DNA from: CAVTPD01 sp963736575
Lineage (GTDB): Bacteria > Bacteroidota > Bacteroidia > Cytophagales > JAAEPT01
Assembly: GCA_963736575.1 (NCBI GenBank)
Contig: CAVTPD010000003.1
Span: 744,001 to 808,000 of the forward strand
Reading direction: 5' to 3'
Length of the DNA: 64,000 nucleotides
The notes below the pieces were generated by a model. The model did no database searches. It worked only from the letters and a program-made list of their open reading frames with translations, and was not told the origin of the DNA. Positions 19,243-27,419 of this stretch are shown in pieces. The translations under genes and the position numbers were made by a program. Every line of letters begins with the position of its first letter. The first letter of the stretch is position 1.

Positions 19243-21003
19243 ATGAAAAAGCTATATTTCATCCCATTACTTTTTGCTTGTCTTTTTGCAAATGCGCAGT
19301 CTCATTCAGGTAAATCTATTTTGTTAGAAGATTTTGAAGACGGAAATAACCAAAATAATCTTGGGGGTTATTGGTACAGTTTCGATGACAATCAAGCAGG
19401 CGGTAGAAGCCGCTTAGCACAACAAAACTGGCAAGATGGTTTTGTTAGTACCGGTGGTTATCAATCTACCGGAATGTTTAGTGTAGATGTTCGTTTAGAA
19501 AAAGGAAGTTATCAATGGAGCCCTTATTATGCTTTTGCAACTCAGGTAAATAAATCTTCATTAAACCCGAAAAACTTTGCCGGATTCACATACTGGCATA
19601 AAGGTATTGGTCATGTAGTACGTGTAGAAATTCCTGAAATTACAGATTACGATCATTACAGTGTACGTATTCCAGCGCATGAAGAATGGACTTTGGTCAC
19701 CGTAGATTTTGAAACCTTAAACCAAGGTGGTTGGGGAAAAAAGGTTGACCTAAATTTAGACAACAGCGTTAAAATCGTATGGAATTTAGAAGTAAGTTCG
19801 GGTCATTTTCAAATAGACAACATCAATTTTGTTGAGAAAATTGAATACGAAAAACAAAACGATTTAGTTATTCGTCCGGCAGAAATTCCTGCTGCGGTTC
19901 CTGTAAAAGGAAATATATCTTCTCCTTTGAATGACCTTTCTAAAAAGTATTTAACTAAAGGAATGAATTTGGCCAGTTGGGCAGAAGCCAATAAAGTTAC
20001 TTCGGCTAATCCTTCTACCTGGAAATACAATGAAGCGGTTATAAAACTTCAGGCCGACCAAGGTTTAGAGGGAATTCGTTTCCCGATTGACTTGGATTTA
20101 TATGTAGTAGATAGAGAAAAAGTATTAAGCGGCGAAAAGAAAGAAATTGTAATTGAACCGATGTTATGGACTTTATTAGATTCCATGAACGTTTGGACAA
20201 AGCGTTACGGCTTGTCGTATACCATTGATTATCACGCTTACGATGGAAGTTACAGCCGTGCTGCTTCCAAAAACCCCAAATTTAGAGAAGCCGTATCTTC
20301 TTTATGGAGGGTTGTTGCAGAACATTTTGTAAATGAAAAACGTGAAGATTTGTTTTTCGAATTAACCAACGAACCGGGTTTAAGCTTACCAGAAGGTGAA
20401 TTTATAGATCAAGCCGATTGGACTTTATTAGCCCAAATGATGATTGATTCCATCCGAAAAGTAGACAAAACCCGTCCGATTATTTTTGGGGATACCAAAT
20501 GGTACAGTTTAGATGAATTGATTAAAAATAAACCGCTAAACGACAAATACGTAATCTATTGTTTCCATATGTACGATCCCTTTGTGTTTACACACCAAGG
20601 TGCAGCATGGACCAATATGGGCACTATGAAATACGTTCCTTTCCCGTATTCACCCGAACGTTGGTCTACTGAATTCCGTGATTTTGGTGTAACCGATGGA
20701 ACACCCGATTGGGTAAAAGACCAAATGCGTTCTTATTACAAAGAAGGAAACAAACAGCACATTAAAAACCGTTTGGCCAAAGTAAAAAACTGGGCTTACG
20801 ACTACAAAGTACCTTTAATTTGCAACGAATGGGGCGCTTTACCCAATACGGCAAAAATTGAAGACCTGAATGCTTATTTCAAAACGATGGGAGAAATTTT
20901 CCGTGAAATGGACATCTCTTGGCAAGTTTGGTTCGGTATTATGGATAGTGAACATAAGCTTTTACCCGGAATGGCAGAGGCTTTGGACTTGAAGAAGAAA
21001 TAA
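19243..21003 (+). CDS. Secreted GH5 beta-glucanase with N-terminal CBM-like domain
   Basis: 586 residues: signal peptide MKKLYFIPLLFACLFANAQ, a jelly-roll module (about 25-200, starting LLEDFEDGN, ending FQIDNINFVE) resembling CBM11/CIA30 domains, then a GH5 (beta/alpha)8 barrel. The catalytic acid/base Glu is in FELTNEPG, the nucleophile in LICNEWGAL, with YHAYDG and CFHMYDPF also in place. It probably cleaves internal beta-1,4-glucan or mannan bonds. There is no T9SS tail, so it is likely periplasmic or exported by another route. It stands alone between the divergent MBL gene and its own terminator. Together with the two GH9 enzymes it points to growth on cellulose- or mixed-linkage-type glucans. 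Confidence 0.92.
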   Translation: MKKLYFIPLLFACLFANAQSHSGKSILLEDFEDGNNQNNLGGYWYSFDDNQAGGRSRLAQQNWQDGFVSTGGYQSTGMFSVDVRLEKGSYQWSPYYAFATQVNKSSLNPKNFAGFTYWHKGIGHVVRVEIPEITDYDHYSVRIPAHEEWTLVTVDFETLNQGGWGKKVDLNLDNSVKIVWNLEVSSGHFQIDNINFVEKIEYEKQNDLVIRPAEIPAAVPVKGNISSPLNDLSKKYLTKGMNLASWAEANKVTSANPSTWKYNEAVIKLQADQGLEGIRFPIDLDLYVVDREKVLSGEKKEIVIEPMLWTLLDSMNVWTKRYGLSYTIDYHAYDGSYSRAASKNPKFREAVSSLWRVVAEHFVNEKREDLFFELTNEPGLSLPEGEFIDQADWTLLAQMMIDSIRKVDKTRPIIFGDTKWYSLDELIKNKPLNDKYVIYCFHMYDPFVFTHQGAAWTNMGTMKYVPFPYSPERWSTEFRDFGVTDGTPDWVKDQMRSYYKEGNKQHIKNRLAKVKNWAYDYKVPLICNEWGALPNTAKIEDLNAYFKTMGEIFREMDISWQVWFGIMDSEHKLLPGMAEALDLKKK

Positions 21004-21012
21004 AAGTTTTTT

Positions 21013-21049
21013 ACGTCGGCGAGGTTATGAACCTCGTTGGCGTTTTTTT
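21013..21049 (+). terminator. Terminator after GH5 gene
   Basis: A GC-rich hairpin with GCGAGGTT/AACCTCGT stem and ATG loop, 10 bp behind the stop codon, followed by an uninterrupted T7 run (21043-21049). This is a clear rho-independent terminator. Confidence 0.85.
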
Positions 21050-21056
21050 GTGTGAC

Positions 21057-21078
21057 ACACAAATGAAAAACACTTGTG
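21057..21078. repeat. Palindromic repeat, family B, degenerate copy
   Basis: ACACAAATG, an A-run, then CACTTGTG: an imperfect inverted repeat of the family whose better copies lie at 21909, 58792, 59325 and 60182. It lies immediately after the GH5 terminator. Confidence 0.5.
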
Positions 21079-21268
21079 AGAAAGGAATCTATAAACAGAA
21101 AAATCATAAATAAAAATTATTTTTTTAGTTTAAATCTACACTATTAAATCAGCTAATCATGTCATTGACTTATAGGTATTTAACTGTATTTACATGAGTG
21201 ATCTCTTTAGATTATTAGTGGATAATTTAACCTTTGATTTCAAATAAATCATATAGATATTTGTTGAA

Positions 21269-21433
21269 ATGAAAAATAATAATAAAGGGAAGAGATTTCG
21301 TGTCAATAGCAATGGACGAAATCTCCTTAAAACCCCCCTTGTGTTAAATTTTCTAACTTGGACTGTACCTTTACTTGTTAATGTTAGCTTGGGTTTGCTA
21401 ACAGAGTATTTGTATTACAATCTAATGTCGTAG
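21269..21433 (+). CDS. Possible 54-residue membrane peptide
   Basis: An ATG-started open frame in a 568-bp gap between the GH5 and higA genes. It encodes a basic N-terminus (MKNNNKGKRFRVNSNGRN) followed by one hydrophobic helix (about residues 24-45). A terminator-like hairpin follows directly. A 10-bp inverted repeat GAGATTTCGT/ACGAAATCTC at 21292-21325 lies inside the frame. The polarity is right for a small membrane peptide, but composition alone cannot prove it is translated. I know of no family. Apart from this, the gap holds the GH5 terminator, one family B repeat and AT-rich sequence. Confidence 0.35.
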   Translation: MKNNNKGKRFRVNSNGRNLLKTPLVLNFLTWTVPLLVNVSLGLLTEYLYYNLMS

Positions 21434-21441
21434 TTCTACTA

Positions 21442-21461
21442 AGCCTCCTTAAATGGAGGCT
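21442..21461 (+). terminator. Terminator-like hairpin before higA
   Basis: A 7-bp stem AGCCTCC/GGAGGCT with a TTAAAT loop, followed by the AT-rich TATTTATG. It begins 8 bp after the possible small peptide gene and 111 bp before higA, which it would separate from upstream transcription. Confidence 0.5.
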
Positions 21462-21571
21462 ATTTATGACAGCAATAATCGATATAATTAATATGTTTTA
21501 CAAATAGTAATCATATACAAGTTGTAGAATTTTTTAACCGAGTAATATCGCTAATCGATACTAGTACTAAA

Positions 21572-21865
21572 ATGAGTGATACAAAAAAGCAATTTCACCC
21601 TGGTGAAATACTTGAAATGGAATTTTTAGAACCTTTAAATATTAATGCCTATCAATTAGCTAAAGCTTTGAATGTTCAACAAACTCGCATTAGTCAGATT
21701 TTATATGGAAAAAGAAGTATTACAGTTGATACGGCCATACGCTTGAGTAAGTATTTCGATAAAGACCCAGAATATTGGCTTGACATCCAAAATAAATACG
21801 ATATAAAAAAGGCTATTGCTGAAAATCAACAATACTCAAATATAAAACCATATAAAAACTTGTAG
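21572..21865 (+). CDS. higA: HigA-family XRE antitoxin, orphan
   Basis: A 97-residue HTH protein of the HigA addiction-module type: FHPGEILEMEFLEPL at the N-terminus, then the helix-turn-helix QLAKALNVQQTRISQILYGKRSI and the closing DKDPEYWLDIQNKYD. HigA represses its own operon and neutralises the HigB mRNA interferase. HigB is normally encoded just upstream, but the preceding 138 bp have no room for it and I see no remnant, so this copy is an orphan. It is next to the Fic/HTH module and family B repeats, in a small accessory pocket between the GH5 and pbpC genes. Confidence 0.88.
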   Translation: MSDTKKQFHPGEILEMEFLEPLNINAYQLAKALNVQQTRISQILYGKRSITVDTAIRLSKYFDKDPEYWLDIQNKYDIKKAIAENQQYSNIKPYKNL

Positions 21866-21908
21866 AAAGTTAAAAAATTGATCACTTTTTTTCACTCTAC
21901 ATACCCTA

Positions 21909-21931
21909 GCGCAAGTGTTTTCCACTTGTGC
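21909..21931. repeat. Palindromic repeat, family B, copy 1
   Basis: GCGCAAGTG, TTTTC, then CACTTGTGC: a strong inverted repeat matching copies at 58792, 59325 and 60182. It follows the higA stop and lies 9 bp before the pbpC 3' remnant. It could also serve as a terminator-like stem. Confidence 0.75.
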
Positions 21932-21939
21932 TTATAACA

Positions 21940-22020
21940 TCACTCCACCTTCCCCATCACTCTAAACCTCAATTCCATTCGGTTATCTTCTTCATCTATA
22001 ACTACCACTTGGTGTTTGCC
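21940..22020 (-). pseudogene. Diverged remnant of the pbpC 3' end
   Basis: Read on the minus strand this segment encodes GKHQVVVIDEEDNRMELRF and then RVMGKVE with a TGA stop, in frame. It matches the last 26 codons of pbpC (GKHQLVVIDEEGNRMELRF, then EVIGKVE, stop) at 23265-23345. I count nine mismatches over 78 aligned bases, including silent ones, so the copy is old or was brought in from a related genome. The two copies lie on either side of the mobile mystery protein A/B genes in the same orientation. I infer that the module entered at the 3' end of pbpC, or arrived carrying that gene end. Confidence 0.8.
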
Positions 22021-22073
22021 TTTCGTTTAGCGAACAAAAGGGAAACACTTGTGTGAGGTAAGAAGGCAATAAC

Positions 22074-22673
22074 CTATAATGATCTAGCAAATTCTAAAAG
22101 CGCTTTATAATTTCCTTTATCGGCTTCTCTAACCGAGATTAGATAGCCTTTTCTTGTGTTTGTAGAATGATTAATATTTTCGGCACCCCAACTGAAAAAG
22201 GGTTTATCATAAATTTTATTGACGATTAAATCTGCCATTAAACGACTGTGACGACCATTACCATTTGGGAAACAATGAATGCTTACAATCCTATGTTTAA
22301 AGCGTATCGATATTTCGTCTGGTGAAAAAGTCTCATTCTCAATCCAGAATAAAGTATCATCGCATAAAGTTTTTAATTCCGTGGGTATTTGCCACTTATC
22401 TATTCCTAAATTTTTATCCGTTTTCCTGAATTTCCCAGCCCAAGACCAAACTTCACCAAACATTTTTTTATGAAGGTCGCAGACAAACTTTTCGCTTAAA
22501 ATAATGCTCGCCTTAAACGATTTCCCAAGAAGCCATTGTATAGCTTCTTCAATGTTTTGTTGTTCAAATTCATCCAGTTCGGCTCTTGTGGCTATACTAG
22601 GAATCTTTATTCCTTCTTTTTCATCTTCGTCTAATGGCGTTTGCCCACTTAAATATTCTAGTTCTAATCCCAT
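22074..22673 (-). CDS. Fic-domain 'mobile mystery protein B'
   Basis: A 199-residue protein matching TIGR02613 in overall pattern: the opening MGLELEYLSGQTPLDEDEK, FGEVWSWAGKFRKTDKNLG, and the Fic motif HCFPNGNGRHSR, a variant of HPFxxGNGR that keeps the catalytic His and nucleotide-binding GNGR. Fic enzymes transfer AMP or related groups to target proteins and often act as toxins. The gene overlaps mobile mystery protein A by 10 bp, the normal arrangement, with the HTH partner first. No inhibitory alpha-helix motif is obvious by eye. The target is unknown; a toxin role is inferred from the pairing. Confidence 0.92.
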   Translation of the reverse strand: MGLELEYLSGQTPLDEDEKEGIKIPSIATRAELDEFEQQNIEEAIQWLLGKSFKASIILSEKFVCDLHKKMFGEVWSWAGKFRKTDKNLGIDKWQIPTELKTLCDDTLFWIENETFSPDEISIRFKHRIVSIHCFPNGNGRHSRLMADLIVNKIYDKPFFSWGAENINHSTNTRKGYLISVREADKGNYKALLEFARSL

Positions 22674-23122
22674 AAAGATTTAGGCAGCTCTTGCTTAATT
22701 AAGTAAGTACGCTCTTCAATGGCTTTTTTTATTCTTTCTTTTGAATTCTCTTGATCTTCAAGTTTCATGGTGTTTGAAGTCTGATAAACAATTCTTTCAG
22801 CTAATAGCCTTGCTTTTTTCTCTATGTAATTTTCTAACGACCCGTCCTTAGGCACAAAACCATAAACAAGCTCCATATCTAAAGCACGTGCCGTTTCTCT
22901 TAAAGATTTCAACGTTATGGCACCTTCTTTCTCTCTTATTTCAATTTCACGTACGCTTTGCTTTGTTATAGAAAGCTTATTCGCTAACTGTTGTAGTGAC
23001 ATGCCCAAAGCTGTTCTAACAGCTTTAACCCAACCTATAGGTGGATTAGGCAATTTTTGTGCAATTGAATATAGCTTTATTCTTGACTCAAGTTGTTCTA
23101 ACTGTAGCTTTTTAGTGTTCAT
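22664..23122 (-). CDS. HTH 'mobile mystery protein A'
   Basis: 152 residues with a central XRE-type helix-turn-helix (VRTALGMSLQQLANKLSITK, QSVREIEIREK) flanked by family segments, as in TIGR02612. It is the first gene of a two-gene unit with the Fic protein. By analogy with other HTH-toxin pairs it would repress the operon and may hold the Fic protein in check; that is inference. Three regularly spaced palindromic boxes in front of its start are the likely binding sites. The pair is known to travel on mobile DNA, which fits the duplicated pbpC end beside it. Confidence 0.92.
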   Translation of the reverse strand: MNTKKLQLEQLESRIKLYSIAQKLPNPPIGWVKAVRTALGMSLQQLANKLSITKQSVREIEIREKEGAITLKSLRETARALDMELVYGFVPKDGSLENYIEKKARLLAERIVYQTSNTMKLEDQENSKERIKKAIEERTYLIKQELPKSLWD

Positions 23123-23127
23123 AAGTA

Positions 23128-23205
23128 AGGTAATAGCCTGATTATTACACGATAAATATAAGGTAATAACCTGACAAATAAAAACAATAAGTAAGGATAT
23201 TACCT
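23128..23205 (-). promoter_or_regulatory. Three operator-like boxes, 33-bp period
   Basis: Partly palindromic 12-mers AGGTAATAGCCT (23128), AGGTAATAACCT (23161) and AGGATATTACCT (23194) stand exactly 33 bp apart, about three helical turns, so all face the same side of the DNA. The first is 5 bp from the start codon of mobile mystery protein A. They are good candidates for its autoregulatory operators. The boxes are seen directly; the binding role is inferred. Confidence 0.65.
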
Positions 23206-23264
23206 TTCATATTCTTATAATTTAATATTGAATAAAAATGGGAGTGTTTCCCTAATGTAAGTTT

Positions 23265-25632
23265 TCACTCCACCTTCCCGATCACTTCAAACCTCAACTC
23301 CATTCGGTTGCCTTCTTCGTCAATAACTACCAGTTGGTGTTTGCCTTCTTCGGGGGAAAATGCCATTTGATGCATTCTTTGTGTAGTGCCGAAGTAATTT
23401 CCGTCTAAATGCCAGAAAACTTGTCGGTCACTTTTGCGGTGTGCTAATTCAAAAATTAAGGCTTCTTTTTCACCATTTAATCCTTTGGGCACATAAACTT
23501 CAGCATTCGGTTGCGGGTAAATCCATTGCATGGGAGATTGCTCTGCTTCCTGATTTCGGCAGTTGGGATTCCACGTTGGTAAATTTCTATACGTTGGGTT
23601 TTTACGTTCGTAATACCATTCCTGAACTGGGGGCAACACAAACCAATTATGGGCTGTTCGTTCGTTCATGCCGGCGCATCGGCTGTCTACCCGTTGCCCT
23701 TTTTTATCCAAAAAAAGTTGTCGGCAATACGGACATTGCTGGGTTGGTTTACCATTTTCAGGAATTCGAATTGAATAGCTAGGTTCACAATTTGGCCCAG
23801 CACGTTCGCCACTATGTCGGCATAAAGTAGCATCTACCAGTTGGCCTTTGGGTTCTGTAAACCAATTAGACGATGGCAGTTTGTCAAACAGACGGAACAT
23901 GACAGGAGCCGCCATTTCAACCCCAACCAAACCCGGTCTTCCTTCACCGTTGGCGTTGCCCACCCAAACCGCTACCAGATAATCGCGTGTAAAACCAATG
24001 GACCAAGCGTCTCTAAATCCATGACTGGTTCCCGGTTTTCCAAGCTATATTTTGCGAAGAAGAAAACAACTTCCAACTACCGTCGGCTCCAGGCCGGTGA
24101 ACTTCAGTAAGTGCATTGGCAGTTGCCCAAATAGCCCCCGCACTAAGCATACTTTTGGTACTGCAGTTTGGCTTTTCTTTTTCAGCCTGAAATAAATAAG
24201 AAGGTTTGCGGTAAAAACCAGAGCAATACGGTTTATCGTACGGGTTTTTTTCAAACTCTAACAAAGTAGTTGCCAAACCACCGTACATAGATGCCAGTTC
24301 CCACATCGTTATTTCGGCACCGCCCAAAATTAAAGACAAACCGTAATGGTCTGCGCCATTATCTAAAGACTGCATACCCAGTTGAGTCAACAAATGATGA
24401 AAGCGTTCGTACTTGTATTCCTTCAGCATTAAAACTGCCGGAACATTTAAAGAGCGCGACAAAGCATCGTTGGCATGAACAGCGCCTTCGTATTTTTTGG
24501 TGAAATTTTTAGGTGCAAAACCGTCAATAAAAGTAGGGACGTCCGCCAAAATAGAATACGGCGTTATTAAACCATCGTCTATCATAGCCGCGTACAAAAA
24601 GGGTTTTAACGTGCTTCCCGTACTCCGCGGAGAAGTAATAATATCTACCGAATGACCATGCCCACTTTCCGCGGCGTTGCTGTTGCCTACATACGCCAAC
24701 ACTTCTTTGGTGTGCACATCCATCACTAACGCGGCCATATTGTAAACTCCGTTTCCGGCGTAGCGATTTGCATAATAGCGCACCACTTCATTGGCCGTTT
24801 TCTGAAGCGTGGCATCTACCGTACTGGTATAATTTTTACCGGCGCCGTGTTCTTCCGCCGCTCTAAACAACAAATGACTGGCGTGCTGCGGAAGGGTATA
24901 CATTGCCTTGGGAACTGATTCGTCTAAGGCTAATTGATAGCTTAGAGAATCTATAACTCCCTTTTTAAGCAATTTTAACAGTAATCGGTTGCGCTTGTCT
25001 CGTAATAGATGTTCGTTTTTACCCGGGAAAATAAGCGCCGGGCTGTTGGGTAAAACGGCTAAGGTAGCCGACTCGGACCAACTTAATTGTTCGGGTTTTC
25101 TACCATAATACCGCCAAGCCGCCGCCGGTAATCCCACAATATTACTTCCGAAAGGTGCATGCGAAGCGTAAAGGCTTAGAATTTCATTTTTAGAATACCG
25201 AAGCTCTAAACGCAAGGCCAAATAAATTTCATAAAACTTTTCTAAAACGGTGCGGTCTTGTCCTTTTCGGCTTAAGCGAATCACTTGCATGCTTAAGGTA
25301 CTTCCGCCAGAAATTACTTTTCCCGCTTTTAGATTTTGCCACAAGGCCCTAAACATAGACACTGGATTTACACCCGGGTGGTATCTAAAATATTCGTCTT
25401 CAAAATGGCTAATGCAGGTTTCAAACTTTCCAGGTACAGAATCCATCTGCGGAAAACGCCATTGTTCATCGGCAGCAATGCAGGTACTTAAAAGCTCACC
25501 GTTTCTATCGTTAAGAACGGTGGTGTAAGGATCCTTAAATAAAGGTTTCGGCAAACTGAAAAACAAAAAGTGAATCAACAACACGGCCAAAGGCAAGGAA
25601 ATCCAAAGGCGCTTATTATTGAGTTTTTTCAT
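23265..25632 (-). pseudogene. pbpC: Penicillin-binding protein 1C, frameshifted at KTG motif
   Basis: PBP1C is a bifunctional peptidoglycan synthase. After an N-terminal membrane anchor (about 10-28) come the GT51 glycosyltransferase with catalytic HFEDEYF and GGSTLSMQ, the transpeptidase with STGSTLKPF (nucleophile Ser, SxxK) and SRSLN (SxN), and the C-terminal PBP-C domain ending at 23265. The third transpeptidase motif is broken: the frame reads IAWKTGNQSWI and stops, whereas dropping one base of the C3 run at 24031-24033 gives IAWKTGTSHGFRDAW and runs on to VWVGNANGEGRPGL without a gap. Rejoined length is about 787 residues, normal for the family. It is a one-base insertion, either an error or an inactivating mutation. 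Confidence 0.93.
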
Positions 25633-25684
25633 GTAAAAATATGGGTTGCTTTTTGCCCAAAGTTAATCCGAATTTGTGAAACAC

Positions 25685-25714
25685 GATAACCCATTATTTA
25701 AATCATGGACTATT
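25685..25714. repeat. Palindromic repeat, family A, degenerate copy
   Basis: GATAACCCAT, ATTTAAAT, then ATGGACTAT: an imperfect inverted repeat sharing the CCCAT..TTTAAA..ATGG core of family A. Its right arm overlaps the stop codon of the SRPBCC gene. Confidence 0.4.
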
Positions 25715-26144
25715 GCTCTGCCAATTCCTTTAGGGCTTCATTCATTCGCATAAATCCATTTTTGGTGTTGTTCTCTAACTGTTTTTTTAATAGCGGTACC
25801 AGCAAACCTTTAAATTTTTCTTGCTGAATAAAGGTAGTAGTACCGTTTCCGTTATCACGAAGTTTAAAAATATGTTCCCCGTCAAATAAACCAGGCATTA
25901 ATAACTTACCCAACCAACGTAGTTCTTTCTCTTTTTCGAAAACCAGAATTTTGGGTTTGAAAGTCATTGCTTTGGCATCTGGAGGTGTAAGATGAATTTC
26001 TATGGTATGGCCAACTTTTACATTTCCTTTTAAAGATTGAATGAAAGGATTCCAAGTAGGATAATTCTCAAAATCGGTCAGGATTTCCCAGATTCTTGAG
26101 GAAGTTGCTTCTATTTCAATTTCAGTGTGCAGTAAATAAGCCAT
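25710..26144 (-). CDS. SRPBCC-family (START/polyketide cyclase-like) protein
   Basis: A 144-residue single-domain protein with the helix-grip pattern of the SRPBCC superfamily: an N-terminal beta strand and EIEATSSRIWEILTDFENYP, WNPFIQSLKG, a central DGEHIFKLRDNGNGTTTFIQ and a long amphipathic C-terminal helix. Such proteins bind hydrophobic ligands in a deep pocket; some act as cyclases or lipid carriers. No signal peptide. It precedes the Crp/Fnr-like gene in reverse (72 bp apart, same strand), so the two may share a transcript. The ligand is unknown. Confidence 0.85.
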   Translation of the reverse strand: MAYLLHTEIEIEATSSRIWEILTDFENYPTWNPFIQSLKGNVKVGHTIEIHLTPPDAKAMTFKPKILVFEKEKELRWLGKLLMPGLFDGEHIFKLRDNGNGTTTFIQQEKFKGLLVPLLKKQLENNTKNGFMRMNEALKELAEQ

Positions 26145-26216
26145 GTTTCTGTTTCTTAAAGTGTTTTACAAAGTTCTTTAAGATGGCTTAGACCATTCTT
26201 GATCTATATCAAGAAA

Positions 26217-26791
26217 TCACAACAACTGTTTTTTTCTTATTCGGCTGAATGTTTCTGGAGTCATACCCAACATAGAAGCTAAATATTGTTGCGGTACTTG
26301 GTTAAATAGTTCTTGGTTATGCTGAAAAAAGAATTGATACCGCTCCTCTGCCGACATAGACAAGTGACTGAAAATTCGGTCTTCCATAATGGTGAAACAA
26401 CGCACTAAAAACATCTTTTCCAATTCGTGCCATTTAGGAACTAAGTCGCCCAATTTTTTATAATCACTTCTGGAAATGGTAAATAATTCTACGTCTGTTA
26501 AGGCTTGTATAGTCCAGCGGGAAGGGACTTTCAAAAATGAAACTGGCTAAATCGGTGGTAAAATAACTAGCGGTGCTAATCCATTGTGTTACTTCTTTGT
26601 CTTCGGAATAAGCAAAAACCCGCAACATGCCCGATTTTACAAAAGACAATTTTCTACATCGGCTACCAGTTTTGGTTAAAAAATCTCCCTTTTCTAGGGT
26701 TTCAGGCTCAAACATAGAAACAATGTTTTCTAAATCGGTGTCATTTAACCTTACCGAAATACGGTTTAATGTATTGTTCTAGTTCGTGCAT
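26217..26791 (-). pseudogene. Crp/Fnr-type cyclic nucleotide-binding regulator, two frameshifts
   Basis: Three reading-frame pieces rebuild one regulator of about 190 residues. Piece 1 starts at ATG 26791 (MHELEQYIKPYFGKV) and meets a stop; dropping one base of the T3 run at 26744-26746 continues as NDTDLENIVSMFEPETL. Piece 2 covers the cNMP-binding roll (KGDFLTKTGSRCRKLSFVKS) to DLASFIFE, then runs out of frame; dropping one T near 26522-26530 continues as PSRWTIQALTDVELFTISR. Piece 3 holds the rest and the winged helix with YLASMLGMTPETFSRIRKK, which is the recognition region. The Crp/Fnr fold is clear; the ligand and targets are not. Two one-base insertions in one small gene are striking. 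Confidence 0.82.
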
Positions 26792-26924
26792 GTGGGTATT
26801 TATTTCTATGGCATAAAAGGCATACCTCTATATCCAAATTTAGAGCCAGATTCAATATTGAATTTTCTTTGGATATCAATATCATTAGAAGTTTTCAAAT
26901 CTTTGGATAATTTTTAAGAAGAAT

Positions 26925-27368
26925 TCAAACCTTCCTTCTTACTTTATTTGGAATATCAAATTCAATCCAATGAATCGGTTTGTTGTATTCAATATTCATA
27001 TGTTCATGTATATTTTCTTCCATCAACTCTAGCTCATAGTATAATCTTGTATTAATAAATAAGGTATCATGATCTTTGATATAATACGCTTCAATAGTTC
27101 TCACCATTAAACTGTCATAGTAGTTGGTGTAGAAATCCTGATTTTTACCAAACGCCACTCTAAGATAAAAAGGACTAGCAGCTTTACACATCAAATTAAT
27201 ATTGTAATCTTTTTCTTTTAATAAGTAATCGCCTTCAAAAAAATCAAATTGATAATTTGTCTCTTTCACGTAATTCAAATTGCCAAAGAAAGTAGAAAAT
27301 AAAACAATTAGAATTGCTGCTACAATCAAGAATAAAAAGACGAATAAAAATCCATATGGTTTCTTCAT
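26925..27368 (-). CDS. Hypothetical membrane-anchored protein
   Basis: 147 residues with one N-terminal transmembrane segment (about 6-28, PYGFLFVFLFLIVAAILIVL) and a soluble domain rich in Tyr, Asn and Asp that would lie in the periplasm. No Cys lipobox. I recognise no family. It precedes the CYTH gene's 3' end on the same strand by 51 bp, in a stretch of unrelated small genes. Composition is ordinary for the window, so it is probably a real, poorly conserved gene. Confidence 0.6.
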   Translation of the reverse strand: MKKPYGFLFVFLFLIVAAILIVLFSTFFGNLNYVKETNYQFDFFEGDYLLKEKDYNINLMCKAASPFYLRVAFGKNQDFYTNYYDSLMVRTIEAYYIKDHDTLFINTRLYYELELMEENIHEHMNIEYNKPIHWIEFDIPNKVRRKV

Positions 27369-27419
27369 AAAAATTATTTGAATTGTTTCTTAGCAGCAAG
27401 TTTAAACCATGGAATGTGT

